Positions 17,337 through 26,043 of a DNA stretch of 64,000 nt are shown piece by piece. Source of the stretch: RCIO01 sp965232405 (GTDB lineage Bacteria; Pseudomonadota; Alphaproteobacteria; Rhizobiales; Rhizobiaceae); NCBI GenBank assembly GCA_965232405.1, contig OZ246966.1, positions 3,472,001 to 3,536,000 on the forward strand. The letters run 5' to 3'. The translations under genes and the position numbers were made by a program. How positions within the stretch are numbered: the stretch's first letter is position 1; every line of letters begins with the position of its first letter. The notes beneath the pieces are model-generated. The model was not told where the DNA came from. It made no database searches and was given only the letters and a program-made list of their open reading frames with translations.

Positions 17337-18200
17337 ATGAACCTTTCGCTGCCAGCAACCGAAATCGAAGCAGCGCCAGCGGGGCAGGACGGCCTGTCGC
17401 TGTTTCGCGAAGCGCCCGCGACCGTCGAGTTCAACAAGCTGCGCAAGCGGCTGGTGCGCCACGCCCGCGAGGCCATCGACACCTATGCGATGGCCAGGCC
17501 GGGCGAGCGCTGGTTGGTTGCGCTGTCCGGCGGCAAGGACAGCTACGGCCTTCTTGCCATTCTGCTTGACCTGAAATGGCGTGGCCTGCTGCCGGTCGAC
17601 CTGCTTGCCTGCAATCTCGATCAGGGCCAGCCGAACTTTCCCAAAAACATTCTGCCGGATTTTTTGAATGCGCATGGCGTTGCGCACCGGATTGAATACC
17701 AGGACACCTACTCGGTGGTGATCGACAAGATCCCCGAGGGGCGCACCTATTGTTCGCTGTGTTCGCGGCTGCGACGCGGACACCTTTACCGCATTGCGCG
17801 TGAGGAGGGATGCTCGGCGCTGGTGCTTGGCCATCATCGCGAGGATGTGCTGGAAACCTTCTTTATGAACCTGTTCCACGGCGGCCGGTTGGCCGCCATG
17901 CCGCCGAAGCTGGTCAATGACGAGGGCGATTTGCTGGTGCTGCGCCCGCTCGCCTTCTGTGCCGAGGCCGATCTGGAAAAGTTTGCGGCTGCAATGCGCT
18001 TTCCCATCATTCCCTGCGACCTGTGCGGCAGTCAGGATGGCCTTCAGCGCAACGCCATGAAGGTCATGCTGGACGAAATGGAGCGCAATATGCCCGGCCG
18101 CAAGGACACGATGATCCGGGCCCTGACCAATGTGCGGCCGTCACACCTGATGGATCGCCGTATCTTCGACTTCGAAGGGCTTCAGGTTCCAGGCGAGTAG
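17337..18200 (+). CDS. ttcA: tRNA 2-thiocytidine(32) synthetase TtcA
   Basis: ATP-dependent, iron-sulfur-cluster enzyme that puts sulfur on cytidine 32 of certain tRNAs. 287 residues. The PP-loop SGGKDSYGLL adenylates the base. Cys pairs YCSLCSR (mid-protein) and CDLCGSQ (C-terminal third) fit the cluster ligands of TtcA. LGHHREDVLETFFMNLFHGG is also family-typical. Start at 17337 (MNLSLP) with AGGAG about ten bases upstream; earlier in-frame starts would lie in the rpsD terminator. Convergent with the next exporter gene. Confidence 0.93.
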   Translation: MNLSLPATEIEAAPAGQDGLSLFREAPATVEFNKLRKRLVRHAREAIDTYAMARPGERWLVALSGGKDSYGLLAILLDLKWRGLLPVDLLACNLDQGQPNFPKNILPDFLNAHGVAHRIEYQDTYSVVIDKIPEGRTYCSLCSRLRRGHLYRIAREEGCSALVLGHHREDVLETFFMNLFHGGRLAAMPPKLVNDEGDLLVLRPLAFCAEADLEKFAAAMRFPIIPCDLCGSQDGLQRNAMKVMLDEMERNMPGRKDTMIRALTNVRPSHLMDRRIFDFEGLQVPGE

Positions 18201-18205
18201 CGCAC

Positions 18206-19450
18206 TCAGGTCGGATCGTTCTGCGGCCGGAAAAGTCTTCCGCGTTCGCCGATCAGAACAAGCAACAGCGCCCCGGCACCGAAGAAGAAGTAGCCCGCAG
18301 TCAACGGCACGATTGTGCCGTTGAACGCCTGCCCGATCAGCGCGCCGAGGATCGCGCCGCCAACCGTCTGCGTAAATCCGAGGATCGACGAGGCCGTTCC
18401 AGCGACATGGCCCAGAGGCTCCATCGCGAGCGCATTGAAGTTTGAACCGATGAGCGCAAACAGCGCCATTGCAAGCATGAACAGCCCGACAAACAGCCAG
18501 AAGGGCACAGGCCCGGCCATCGCGAATGCAAATGCGACGCCGTTGACGGCAATGAAGCCGATCAACGCTCCATGGGCGAGGCGGCGCATACCGAACCGCC
18601 CGACCAGCTTTGAGTTGACGAACGACATGATCGCCATCGTGCTGGCCACAAGCGCGAAATAGAGCGGGAATGCAGCGCCCTTGTCGTAGATGTCGACATA
18701 GACCTGCTGTGCCGAATTGATGAAGCCGAACAGCGCACCGAAAATCACCATCAGCGCCATCGTGTAGGAGATGGCGACCCGCTCGGTCAGCACGATCCGG
18801 AAACCGTCCAGTATCGTCTTCAGTTCAAACGGCCGCCGGTATTGCTCAAGCAGCGTCTCCGGCAGGCGCGCCCATGTCCACACGGTGAAAAGCACCGCGA
18901 TACCGGCCATGAACAGGAAGATTGCGTGCCAGTTGGCGAACAGCATGACTGCCTGTCCGATGCCCGGCGCGATGATCGGGATGATCATGAAGACCATGAA
19001 GATGAGAGACATGACCTCCGCCATGGCGCGCCCGCCAAAACGGTCACGCACGACAGAGATGGTGATGACGCGTGTGGCCGCCGCGCCAACGCCCTGAACC
19101 GCCCGCAGCAGCAGAAGCGATCCGAAAGAGGGCACGAAGGCGCAGGCGAGCGCCGCAAGAACATAGACGACCAGTCCTATGAGCAGGGGCGTGCGCCGCC
19201 CGAAACGGTCCGAGATCGGGCCGAAGAAGATCTGTGCAAAGCCGAACCCCGCCAAATAGGCGGTGATGACGAACTGCCTGTTATTTTCGTCATGTTCGCC
19301 GAGGCTTGCGCCGATCTGCTGCAGGCCGGGCAGCATGATGTCGACCGCAAGCGCGTTCAGCGACATCAAAGCTGCCGCGATAGCGATGAATTCCCAACGG
19401 GGAATGTCGGCCACGCTGCGCTTGGCAGCTGACGCATTGTGCTGGTCCAT
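18206..19450 (-). CDS. Bcr/CflA-type multidrug efflux MFS transporter
   Basis: 414 residues with 12 predicted helices, inner-membrane drug:H+ antiporter type. The N-terminus WEFIAIAAALMSLNALAVDIMLPGLQQIG matches Bcr/CflA proteins, followed by FFGPISDRFGRRTPLLIGL (MFS motif A) and LRAVQGVGAAATRVI. It ends in a short basic tail. Convergent with ttcA with five bases between stops. Substrate unknown; sulfonamide or bicyclomycin export is only a family-level suggestion. Confidence 0.88.
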   Translation of the reverse strand: MDQHNASAAKRSVADIPRWEFIAIAAALMSLNALAVDIMLPGLQQIGASLGEHDENNRQFVITAYLAGFGFAQIFFGPISDRFGRRTPLLIGLVVYVLAALACAFVPSFGSLLLLRAVQGVGAAATRVITISVVRDRFGGRAMAEVMSLIFMVFMIIPIIAPGIGQAVMLFANWHAIFLFMAGIAVLFTVWTWARLPETLLEQYRRPFELKTILDGFRIVLTERVAISYTMALMVIFGALFGFINSAQQVYVDIYDKGAAFPLYFALVASTMAIMSFVNSKLVGRFGMRRLAHGALIGFIAVNGVAFAFAMAGPVPFWLFVGLFMLAMALFALIGSNFNALAMEPLGHVAGTASSILGFTQTVGGAILGALIGQAFNGTIVPLTAGYFFFGAGALLLVLIGERGRLFRPQNDPT

Positions 19451-19564
19451 GACACAGCCTTTCCGGCCGTTGAAACAATAGAAAACGCGCCGCGCCGCCG
19501 CGGTGCATGGATGAAAACGCTTAAGTCTGAGGCGGCCGGGTCGCCGGCCGCCGGTTTGGCAAGA

Positions 19565-19900
19565 TCAGGCTGCGCCGCGCGCGCTGACACCCTTCTCGGT
19601 GAGGAAGCCCTGCAATTCGCCGGCCTGGAACATCTCGCGAATGATGTCGCAGCCGCCGACGAACTCGCCCTTCACATAGAGCTGCGGAATGGTCGGCCAG
19701 TTGGAAAATTCCTTGATGCCCTGCCGCAGCTCATCGGAGGTGAGCACGTTGACGCCTTTGTAGTCGACGCCCAGATAGTCGAGAATCTGCACGACCTGTC
19801 CGGAAAATCCGCACTGCGGGAAACCCGGTGTGCCCTTCATGAAGAGCACCACGTCGTTGCTTTTGACTTCGCTACCGATGAACTCGTTGATGGCGGTCAT
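19565..19900 (-). CDS. grxD: Monothiol glutaredoxin (CGFS type, Grx4)
   Basis: 111 residues. Binds and passes on [2Fe-2S] clusters with glutathione and often pairs with BolA. The active-site CGFS is at residues 30-33 after MKGTPGFPQ, followed by the GSH-binding WPTIPQLYVKGEFVGGCDI. It ends in a short Ala-rich tail. I chose the ATG at 19900 because the AGGAAAGG site is nine bases before it; the ATG at 19909 would abut that site. bolA lies upstream on the same strand, which fits the known Grx4-BolA partnership. Confidence 0.95.
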   Translation of the reverse strand: MTAINEFIGSEVKSNDVVLFMKGTPGFPQCGFSGQVVQILDYLGVDYKGVNVLTSDELRQGIKEFSNWPTIPQLYVKGEFVGGCDIIREMFQAGELQGFLTEKGVSARGAA

Positions 19901-20136
19901 GTCGAACATCCTTTCCTGCCCGGGTTAAAGGCCCGGCATGTTCTTGGGATTGTTCCCTATGTATTCCACGCAGCCATTGTGTGCAATGCGGGAGGGTGGC
20001 GGCAGGGACAGGTACTGACAGCCAACGCCGCCGTTTCGCAATCAGCCTGATTGTATGTGTACGAGCGGCCTGCACGAGTGGCCGCTATGTCAAAACGCGC
20101 AGGCGATGACTAAGTGATTGTTGCCTGCGAGCTCAC
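19901..20136. other. grxD-bolA gap with one stem-loop
   Basis: About 236 bases separating bolA from grxD. AGCGGCC at 20064-20070 pairs with GGCCGCT at 20080-20086 around a nine-base loop. No T-run follows on either strand, so it is not a typical terminator. No open frame of note and no firm promoter. Confidence 0.5.
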
Positions 20137-20370
20137 TCACTCGGGAACGCTGGTCTGAAGCGCCAGTGCATGCAACGCGCCGCCCATGTTTCCCTTCAGT
20201 GCTTCGTAGACGATCTGGTGCTGCTGAACGCGCGACTTTCCACGGAAGCTTTCTGCAACCACCTCGGCTGCATAATGGTCGCCATCGCCAGCGAGATCGC
20301 GGATCGTCACCTGGGCGTCCGGGATCGCCTCCTTGATCATCCGCTCAATGTCGTTCGCTGCCATGGCCAT
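20137..20370 (-). CDS. BolA family protein
   Basis: 77 residues with the small alpha/beta KH-like BolA fold. DAQVTIRDLAGDGDHYAAEVVAESF and the conserved FRGKSRVQQHQIVYEAL with GALHALALQT at the end. The His in HALAL is the usual cluster-coordinating residue when bound to a CGFS glutaredoxin. 15 bases after the purL stop, so it is probably transcribed with the purine genes. Closest to the IbaG/BolA2 type by length. Confidence 0.92.
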   Translation of the reverse strand: MAMAANDIERMIKEAIPDAQVTIRDLAGDGDHYAAEVVAESFRGKSRVQQHQIVYEALKGNMGGALHALALQTSVPE

Positions 20371-20385
20371 AGAACTTTGCTCCGT

Positions 20386-22605
20386 TCAGCCGTCCATATA
20401 GGTCGGGAACCAGGCCTCGTGTACCTGCCGCAGTTCCTCGACCGGTATCGCACGCGCATTTCCCAGTTTCAATTCCCGCCCGCCCGTCTTGCCGATGCAC
20501 GGGACGCGAACGCCGGCCGCTCGTGCCTTGTCGACCGTCGCGACCAGCAGGTCGTCGTCCAACGGAAGGGTCACTAGATAACGAGCCTGGTCTTCGCCGA
20601 AGAACACCGTTGCGGGGTTCCATCCGTCCGGGACCTCGATGTTGGCGCCAATTCCCGATGCGATTGCCATCTCTGCAAGCGCCACGGCCAGTCCGCCATC
20701 GGAAAGGTCATGACAGGCTGTGACGACGCGCTCGCTGATCAGCATGCGGACGAAATCGCCGACCTTCTTTTCCTGTTCCAGATCGACCGGCGGCGGCGCA
20801 CCGTCGCAGCGGCCGTGGATCTCGCGCAGCCAGGCGGATTGGCCGAGATGAGTGCCCCATTTGTGCGGCGCGCCGACAAGTACGATCGCTTCGCCTTCGG
20901 CGGCAAAGCCGATGCGCGCCATTTTCTGCCAATCGTCGATCAGCCCGACGCCGCCGATGGTCGGTGTCGGCAGGATGCCTTTGCCGTTGGTTTCGTTGTA
21001 GAGCGAGACATTGCCCGACACGATCGGGAAGTCGAGCGCCCGGCATGCCTCTCCAATGCCCTCGATGGCGCGCACGAACTGCCCCATGATTTCGGGCCGC
21101 TCGGGGTTGCCGAAATTGAGATTGTCTGTAGCCGCCAGCGGCAGCGCGCCGGTGGCGGTGATGTTGCGCCAGCATTCGGCCACCGCCTGCTTGCCACCCT
21201 CGAACGGATCAGCCTCGCAATAATGCGGGGTCACGTCGGATGAGAACGCCAGCGCCTTGGTCGGGTGCCCGTCGACCCGCACAACGCCGGCGTCGCCGCC
21301 GGGTAGCTGTACCGAGTTGCCCTGAATCAGTGTGTCGTACTGCTCCCACACCCAGCGGCGGCTGGAGAGGTTGGCTGAGCCAAGCAGTGCCAGCAGGGCG
21401 TGGGCGACATCGGTTTCCGGCACGTCTGATTCCGAAAGCGCTGCAGGTGCGGCTGGAGCCACCCACGGCCGGTCGTATTCCGGCGCTTCGTCGCCCAATT
21501 CCTTGATCGGCAAATTGGCGACTTCCTCGCCCTGGTGCAGCACTCTGAAACGCAAATCGTCGGTGGTCTTGCCGACGATGGCGAAGTCCAGCCCCCATTT
21601 GCGGAAGATCGCGGCAGCCTGCTCTTCCATCTCCGGTTTCAGCACCATGAGCATGCGCTCCTGGCTTTCCGACAGCATCATCTCATAGGCTGACATGCGT
21701 TCTTCGCGCACCGGCACCTTGTCGAGATTGAGTTCGATGCCGAGATCACCCTTCGCGCCCATCTCGACCGCCGAGCAGGTGAGGCCGGCCGCACCCATAT
21801 CCTGAATGGCGATCACCGCGCCCGACGCCATCAGTTCCAGACAGGCTTCAAGCAGGCACTTTTCGGTAAACGGATCGCCGACCTGAACTGTGGGCCGCTT
21901 TTCCTCGATACTGTCATCGAACTCGGCGGAAGCCATCGTTGCGCCGCCGACTCCGTCGCGGCCGGTCTTGGCGCCGAGATAGACGACGGGCAGGCCGACA
22001 CCCTTGGCCTCGGACAGGAAGATGCCGTCCGTCTTCGCAATCCCCGCCGCAAAAGCGTTGACCAGAATGTTGCCATTGTAGCTTGGATCGAACTCGACCT
22101 CGCCGCCGACCGTCGGCACGCCGAACGCGTTGCCGTAGCCGCCGACACCGGACACCACGCCGGCCACCAGATGCCGGGTCTTGGGATGGTCCGGTTCGCC
22201 AAAGCGCAGCGCATTCATCGCCGCAACCGGCCTTGCGCCCATGGTGAAAACGTCGCGCAAAATGCCGCCGACGCCGGTTGCAGCCCCCTGATAGGGCTCG
22301 ATGTAGGAGGGGTGATTGTGGCTCTCCATCTTGAAGACCACGCAGTCGCCGTCGCCGATATCGACCACACCGGCGTTTTCGCCCGGTCCGTGGATCACTC
22401 GCTCGCCCTTGGTCGGCAGCGTCCGCAGCCACTTTTTCGAGCTCTTGTAGGAGCAGTGTTCGTTCCACATCGCCGAGAAGATGCCGAGTTCGGTGAAGCT
22501 CGGCTCGCGGCCGATGAGGTCGAGTATGCGCTGATACTCGTCCGGCTTCAGACCGTGCGCGGCAATGAGGTCGTCGGTGATGGGGATGGTGTTGGAAATA
22601 GTCAC
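20386..22605 (-). CDS. purL: Phosphoribosylformylglycinamidine synthase subunit PurL
   Basis: Small-type PurL, about 739 residues, the synthase subunit of the FGAM step that works with PurQ (glutaminase) and PurS. It opens with ISNTIPITDDLIAAHGL, then SAMWNEHCSYKSSKKWL, the Gly-rich FKMESHNHPSYIEPYQGAATGVGGI, and DMGAAGLTCSAVEMGAKG. The start is the GTG at 22605, which overlaps the TGA of the upstream membrane-protein gene as GTGA. The longer open frame upstream is a shadow. Order and overlaps put it in one transcript with purC-purS-purQ. Confidence 0.96.
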   Translation of the reverse strand: MTISNTIPITDDLIAAHGLKPDEYQRILDLIGREPSFTELGIFSAMWNEHCSYKSSKKWLRTLPTKGERVIHGPGENAGVVDIGDGDCVVFKMESHNHPSYIEPYQGAATGVGGILRDVFTMGARPVAAMNALRFGEPDHPKTRHLVAGVVSGVGGYGNAFGVPTVGGEVEFDPSYNGNILVNAFAAGIAKTDGIFLSEAKGVGLPVVYLGAKTGRDGVGGATMASAEFDDSIEEKRPTVQVGDPFTEKCLLEACLELMASGAVIAIQDMGAAGLTCSAVEMGAKGDLGIELNLDKVPVREERMSAYEMMLSESQERMLMVLKPEMEEQAAAIFRKWGLDFAIVGKTTDDLRFRVLHQGEEVANLPIKELGDEAPEYDRPWVAPAAPAALSESDVPETDVAHALLALLGSANLSSRRWVWEQYDTLIQGNSVQLPGGDAGVVRVDGHPTKALAFSSDVTPHYCEADPFEGGKQAVAECWRNITATGALPLAATDNLNFGNPERPEIMGQFVRAIEGIGEACRALDFPIVSGNVSLYNETNGKGILPTPTIGGVGLIDDWQKMARIGFAAEGEAIVLVGAPHKWGTHLGQSAWLREIHGRCDGAPPPVDLEQEKKVGDFVRMLISERVVTACHDLSDGGLAVALAEMAIASGIGANIEVPDGWNPATVFFGEDQARYLVTLPLDDDLLVATVDKARAAGVRVPCIGKTGGRELKLGNARAIPVEELRQVHEAWFPTYMDG

Positions 22606-23237
22606 GGCGCGAGGTTCTGCCTTGAACGCGATGGGAGGAAACGGTCGGCGACGACGGCAAGAGCCGAGACGGCCAGAAACAGTGCGAGAATGATGACGAC
22701 CATCTGCAAGACATGCGGCCAGCCATACTGCCTGTAGTCGAGGAACGGGTACGGGACTTCGCCCGCGATTGGCGCACGCACGAGCACATAGCCGAGATAG
22801 GCCAGCGGATAGATCAGCACATAGCGAATGTCGGCCAAACGTGCCGTTCCACTGCGTCCATAGGCGATCCACCAAGCCACCAGCAGCGCCGGCGCCACGT
22901 AATGCAGCAGAATGTCAGTGATCTTCTGCATGCCCTGCGGGTCCCAAAGCGCGGCCAGCAGGACATGATAGACGATGCCGACAATCGTGATTGCAACGGC
23001 CGCTGTGAGCACAACGATGGGCCGCCGCAAGAATGCGAGTCTCGTGCCGGACAGTGCGGCCGCATGAACCGCAACCGCGAACATGTTGGTGAGCACGGTG
23101 AAGAACGAGAAGAACTTCACGATTGCCCCACCAAGGCTTATGCCCTCGTCGGTGAAGCGGTCAACCGCGATCCCGAACTGAACGACGATTGCGAACAGCC
23201 CGACGGCGATGCCGATAAGGTTCAGCGCTCGAGCCAT
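22602..23237 (-). CDS. Pr6Pr-like six-helix membrane protein inside the purine run
   Basis: 211 residues with about six hydrophobic segments (near 6-24, 38-60, 75-98, 108-126, 136-153, 175-200). VDRFTDEGISLGGAIVKFFSFFTVLTNMFA and YPLAYLGYVLVRA resemble the Pr6Pr family of uncharacterised bacterial membrane proteins. The ATG follows the lipoprotein stop by three bases, and its stop overlaps purL by four, so it is translated as part of the purine operon. Its role there is unknown; transport or sensing is conceivable but not supported by a motif. Confidence 0.7.
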   Translation of the reverse strand: MARALNLIGIAVGLFAIVVQFGIAVDRFTDEGISLGGAIVKFFSFFTVLTNMFAVAVHAAALSGTRLAFLRRPIVVLTAAVAITIVGIVYHVLLAALWDPQGMQKITDILLHYVAPALLVAWWIAYGRSGTARLADIRYVLIYPLAYLGYVLVRAPIAGEVPYPFLDYRQYGWPHVLQMVVIILALFLAVSALAVVADRFLPSRSRQNLAP

Positions 23238-23240
23238 TGC

Positions 23241-23657
23241 CTATCCCCGCGCCGCGCACGACGTGTCGCCAGCGGCCCAGCGCCGCGTGTCGGACGCGAT
23301 AGCCGCAGCGTGCGGTCCTTCCGCTAACGGGCCATAGGCGGAAATCCGTGCTGGTTTTCCGGTCGCTTCGACCACCAGCTTCGGCAGTCCGCCGACATTG
23401 CCGCGCGGCACCGCTAGAATGCGCGGTTTGCCGGAAAAGGATGTCAGTTCGGGCGACATGGCGAGCCCCTCGAAACCGTCCGCCTGCGGGCCGAACCAGC
23501 ACTTCTGGGCCGCAACGGCGATCCGCTCCATGGTAGAGAGGGCCGAATTGTCGCCGGGCACGGATATCGCGTCGCTCGCCGTTGAACCGCCCTGGCAGGC
23601 GGCAAGAAGGGGCAGGGCGAGAATTGGCAGCAGATGCGAAGCGCGCACCGGCTTCAC
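23241..23657 (-). CDS. Putative small lipoprotein inside the purine run
   Basis: 138 residues. N-terminal signal with a lipobox LLAAC, Cys at about residue 21, so it is probably anchored to a membrane on the periplasmic side. The mature part has CWFGPQADGF and GLAMSPELTSF, and ends GDTSCAARG; no family is recognised. It starts with GTG overlapping the purQ TGA as GTGA, and is followed within three bases by the membrane-protein gene. Function unknown. Confidence 0.75.
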   Translation of the reverse strand: MKPVRASHLLPILALPLLAACQGGSTASDAISVPGDNSALSTMERIAVAAQKCWFGPQADGFEGLAMSPELTSFSGKPRILAVPRGNVGGLPKLVVEATGKPARISAYGPLAEGPHAAAIASDTRRWAAGDTSCAARG

Positions 23658-24322
23658 GCCGCAAGCCCCAGCGCGCCTTCAAACAGCGCGCGGCCGTCCG
23701 AGCCGCCATGAGCGGCTTCGATCAGGTTTTCAGGATGCGGCATCATGCCAAGCACATTGCCGTCGCGGCTGACAATGCCGGCAATGTCGTTCACCGAGCC
23801 ATTCGGGTTCGTGCCGTCGGCGTAGCGGAACACGACCTGGCCTTCACCCTCGATTTGCTTCAGCGTCTCGGCATCGGCGAAATAATTGCCGTCATGATGC
23901 GCCACCGGGCAGCGAATGACCTGACCCGGCCGGTAGCCGCGCGTGAAGGCGGTGTTGGCGTTGATGACTTCCAGCTTCACTTCGCGGCAGACGAATTTCA
24001 GGGTCGCATTGCGCATCAGTGCGCCGGGCAGAAGACCTGCTTCGAGCAGGATCTGAAAACCGTTGCATACACCCATCACCATAACGCCTTGCCGCGCCTT
24101 GTCGGCCACCGCGCGCATCACGGGCATGCGCGCGCCTATCGCACCGCAGCGCAGATAGTCGCCATAGGAGAAGCCGCCGGGAATGACGATCAGGTCGACA
24201 TCGGGAATTTCGGTCTCTGTCTGCCAGATGGTGAGCGGCGGCTTGCCAGTGATCTTGGTCAGCGCCGCGATCATGTCACGATCGCGGTTGAGGCCGGGGA
24301 GGAGAACGACCGCCGTTTTCAC
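23654..24322 (-). CDS. purQ: Phosphoribosylformylglycinamidine synthase subunit PurQ (glutaminase)
   Basis: 222 residues. Class I glutamine amidotransferase that feeds ammonia to PurL. MKTAVVLLPGLNRDRDM at the start, IPGGFSYGDYLRCGA, MGVCNGFQILLE with the nucleophile Cys, and the HPE triad member in MMPHPENLIE. The start is a GTG at 24322 that overlaps the purS TAG by one base. Its stop overlaps the lipoprotein start by four bases. Confidence 0.96.
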   Translation of the reverse strand: MKTAVVLLPGLNRDRDMIAALTKITGKPPLTIWQTETEIPDVDLIVIPGGFSYGDYLRCGAIGARMPVMRAVADKARQGVMVMGVCNGFQILLEAGLLPGALMRNATLKFVCREVKLEVINANTAFTRGYRPGQVIRCPVAHHDGNYFADAETLKQIEGEGQVVFRYADGTNPNGSVNDIAGIVSRDGNVLGMMPHPENLIEAAHGGSDGRALFEGALGLAA

Positions 24323-24567
24323 TAGGCGATCTCCACCGCGTAGTCCTCGATCACGGTGTTGGCGAGCAGCTTCTCGCACATCGCCTTGATATCGGCTTCC
24401 GCGGCTTTCTTGTCCGCGCTGTCGACCTCGATGTCGAAAACCTTGCCCTGACGAACCTGGCCGACGCCCTCAAAGCCCAGCGTTCCAAGCGCGCCTTCGA
24501 TCGCCTTGCCCTGAGGGTCGAGAACGCCGTTCTTCAGCGTTACGGTGACGCGTGCCCTGATCGCCAA
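24322..24567 (-). CDS. purS: Phosphoribosylformylglycinamidine synthase subunit PurS
   Basis: 81 residues, the normal size of PurS, a small structural subunit that lets PurQ and small PurL associate. RARVTVTLKNGVLDPQGKAI and GFEGVGQVRQGKVFDIEV are diagnostic. No ATG fits the family N-terminus; a TTG at 24567 with CGGAG seven bases upstream does, giving MAIRARVTV. The longer open frame upstream runs into purC and is rejected. It follows purC by 11 bases. Confidence 0.93.
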   Translation of the reverse strand: MAIRARVTVTLKNGVLDPQGKAIEGALGTLGFEGVGQVRQGKVFDIEVDSADKKAAEADIKAMCEKLLANTVIEDYAVEIA

Positions 24568-24578
24568 TTTATGCTCCG

Positions 24579-25373
24579 CTAGTGGACGCTGTCCTTGTCG
24601 CCCGGCTTGGACGACACGAGCACCGGGCCGGAGGGGCGCGGCGGCTCGTTTTCGTTCATGATGCCAAGCCGGCGCGCGACTTCCTGATACGCTTCGACCA
24701 ACCCGCCCATGTCGCGGCGGAAACGGTCCTTGTCGAGCTTGTCCTGCGTGCCGACATCCCACAGCCGGCACGAATCCGGCGATATCTCGTCAGCCACGAC
24801 AATGCGCATCATGTCGTTTTCCCACAGTCGGCCGCATTCCATCTTGAAGTCGACAAGCTGAATGCCGACACCGAGGAAAAGGCCGGACAGGAAGTCGTTG
24901 ACGCGAATGGCCAGCGCCATGATGTCGTCGATCTCCTGCGGGCTCGCCCAGCCGAAGGCGGTGATGTGCTCTTCGGTGACCAGCGGATCGTCCAGCGCGT
25001 CGGCCTTGTAGTAAAACTCGATGATGGAGCGCGGCAGCACCGTGCCTTCCTCGATGCCCAGACGCTGAGCCAACGAACCGGCAGCCACGTTGCGCACCAC
25101 CACTTCAAGCGGAATGATCTCCACTTCCTTGATCAACTGCTCGCGCATGTTGAGCCGGCGGATGAAGTGAGTGGGAATGCCCATCCGGTTCAGATGGCCG
25201 AAAATGTGTTCCGAAATCCGGTTGTTGAGTACACCCTTGCCGTCGACGATCTCGTGCTTCTTCTTGTTGAAGGCGGTGGCGTCGTCCTTGAAGAACTGGA
25301 TCAGCGTGCCCGGTTCCGGTCCTTCATAGAGGATCTTGGCCTTGCCTTCGTAGATGCGGCGCCGACTTTTCAT
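24579..25373 (-). CDS. purC: Phosphoribosylaminoimidazole-succinocarboxamide synthase
   Basis: Joins CAIR and aspartate using ATP in purine synthesis. 264 residues. RRRIYEGKAKILYEGPEPGTLIQFFKDDATAFN (nucleotide-binding entry), VVVRNVAAGSLAQRLGI, then VDFKMECGR and ADEISPDSCRLWD, all family-typical. The C-terminal 20 residues are a Pro/Ser-rich extension. It is the first gene of the minus-strand purine run, and I did not find a clear promoter in the 291-base gap upstream. Confidence 0.96.
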   Translation of the reverse strand: MKSRRRIYEGKAKILYEGPEPGTLIQFFKDDATAFNKKKHEIVDGKGVLNNRISEHIFGHLNRMGIPTHFIRRLNMREQLIKEVEIIPLEVVVRNVAAGSLAQRLGIEEGTVLPRSIIEFYYKADALDDPLVTEEHITAFGWASPQEIDDIMALAIRVNDFLSGLFLGVGIQLVDFKMECGRLWENDMMRIVVADEISPDSCRLWDVGTQDKLDKDRFRRDMGGLVEAYQEVARRLGIMNENEPPRPSGPVLVSSKPGDKDSVH

Positions 25374-25664
25374 GGCATTCTCTGGCTATTGGCGGCTGGG
25401 ATGCCGCGCGGCCGGAACGGCGAATCCGTCCCGAAACGGGAAAATACAGCCGGTCCTAACGCAACTGCATTCCGCGCTCAATCGGCATTTCGCCGTGTTC
25501 AACCGCTTTGGTGCGCCAAAATGCCTGGTTCTGCGCTTTGGCGCGTCTTTGTCGCACACTGCGTGTCTTTGTCGCCTGCTGCATATTGACCGGGGCGCGG
25601 GCTTTTGGTTTGTGCCGGAACACCCATATGCACATAAGTGCAATTCCCCACCGGAGGACCGTTC
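25374..25664. other. Divergent gap purC / DUF1476 gene with a short direct repeat
   Basis: About 290 bases without a gene. GTCTTTGTCGC occurs twice, at 25545-25555 and 25565-25575, exactly 20 bases apart. TGCAC-ATAA-GTGCA at 25629-25642 is a small inverted repeat just before the DUF1476 ribosome site. Twenty-base spacing places both repeat copies on roughly the same DNA face, so a regulator site is possible. Confidence 0.4.
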
Positions 25665-25985
25665 ATGGCCAGCATGGAAGATCGTGAAAAGGGTTTCGAG
25701 GCGAAATTCGCTCACGACGAGGAACTGAAATTCAAGGCCTATGCCCGGCGCAACAAGCTGCTCGGCCTGTGGGCGGCGGACCTGCTTGGCAAGTCCGGCG
25801 ACGAGGCTGAAGCCTACGCCAAGGAAGTTGTGGCCTCCGATTTCGAGGAAGCAGGCGACGAGGATGTGTTCCGCAAGGTGCGGGGCGACCTCGACGCAGG
25901 CGGCGTGGCGCAGACCGACGAACAGCTCCGCAGCCGCATGATCGAACTGCTTGCCGAAGCGGTTGAGCAGGTCCGCAAGGGCTGA
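25665..25985 (+). CDS. DUF1476 protein, F1Fo-ATPase inhibitor zeta subunit
   Basis: 106 residues. MEDREKGFEAKFAHDEELKFKAYARRNKLLGLWAADLLG matches the zeta subunit of alphaproteobacterial ATP synthases (Paracoccus), whose N-terminus blocks ATP hydrolysis by F1. The rest is an acidic four-helix protein. The ATG at 25665 follows CGGAGGA by five bases; the upstream in-frame ATG at 25638 is rejected because the family starts here. Divergent from purC. Confidence 0.92.
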   Translation: MASMEDREKGFEAKFAHDEELKFKAYARRNKLLGLWAADLLGKSGDEAEAYAKEVVASDFEEAGDEDVFRKVRGDLDAGGVAQTDEQLRSRMIELLAEAVEQVRKG

Positions 25986-26043
25986 CTTCTGATGCAACAA
26001 TCGGCGGGTGCCGCCGTTTCACAGCAATGCCGGGAACCCGCCG

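Noticed and set aside
20064..20086. Stem-loop between bolA and grxD as a terminator
   Set aside because: The stem is good but no T-run follows on either strand, so termination is not supported.
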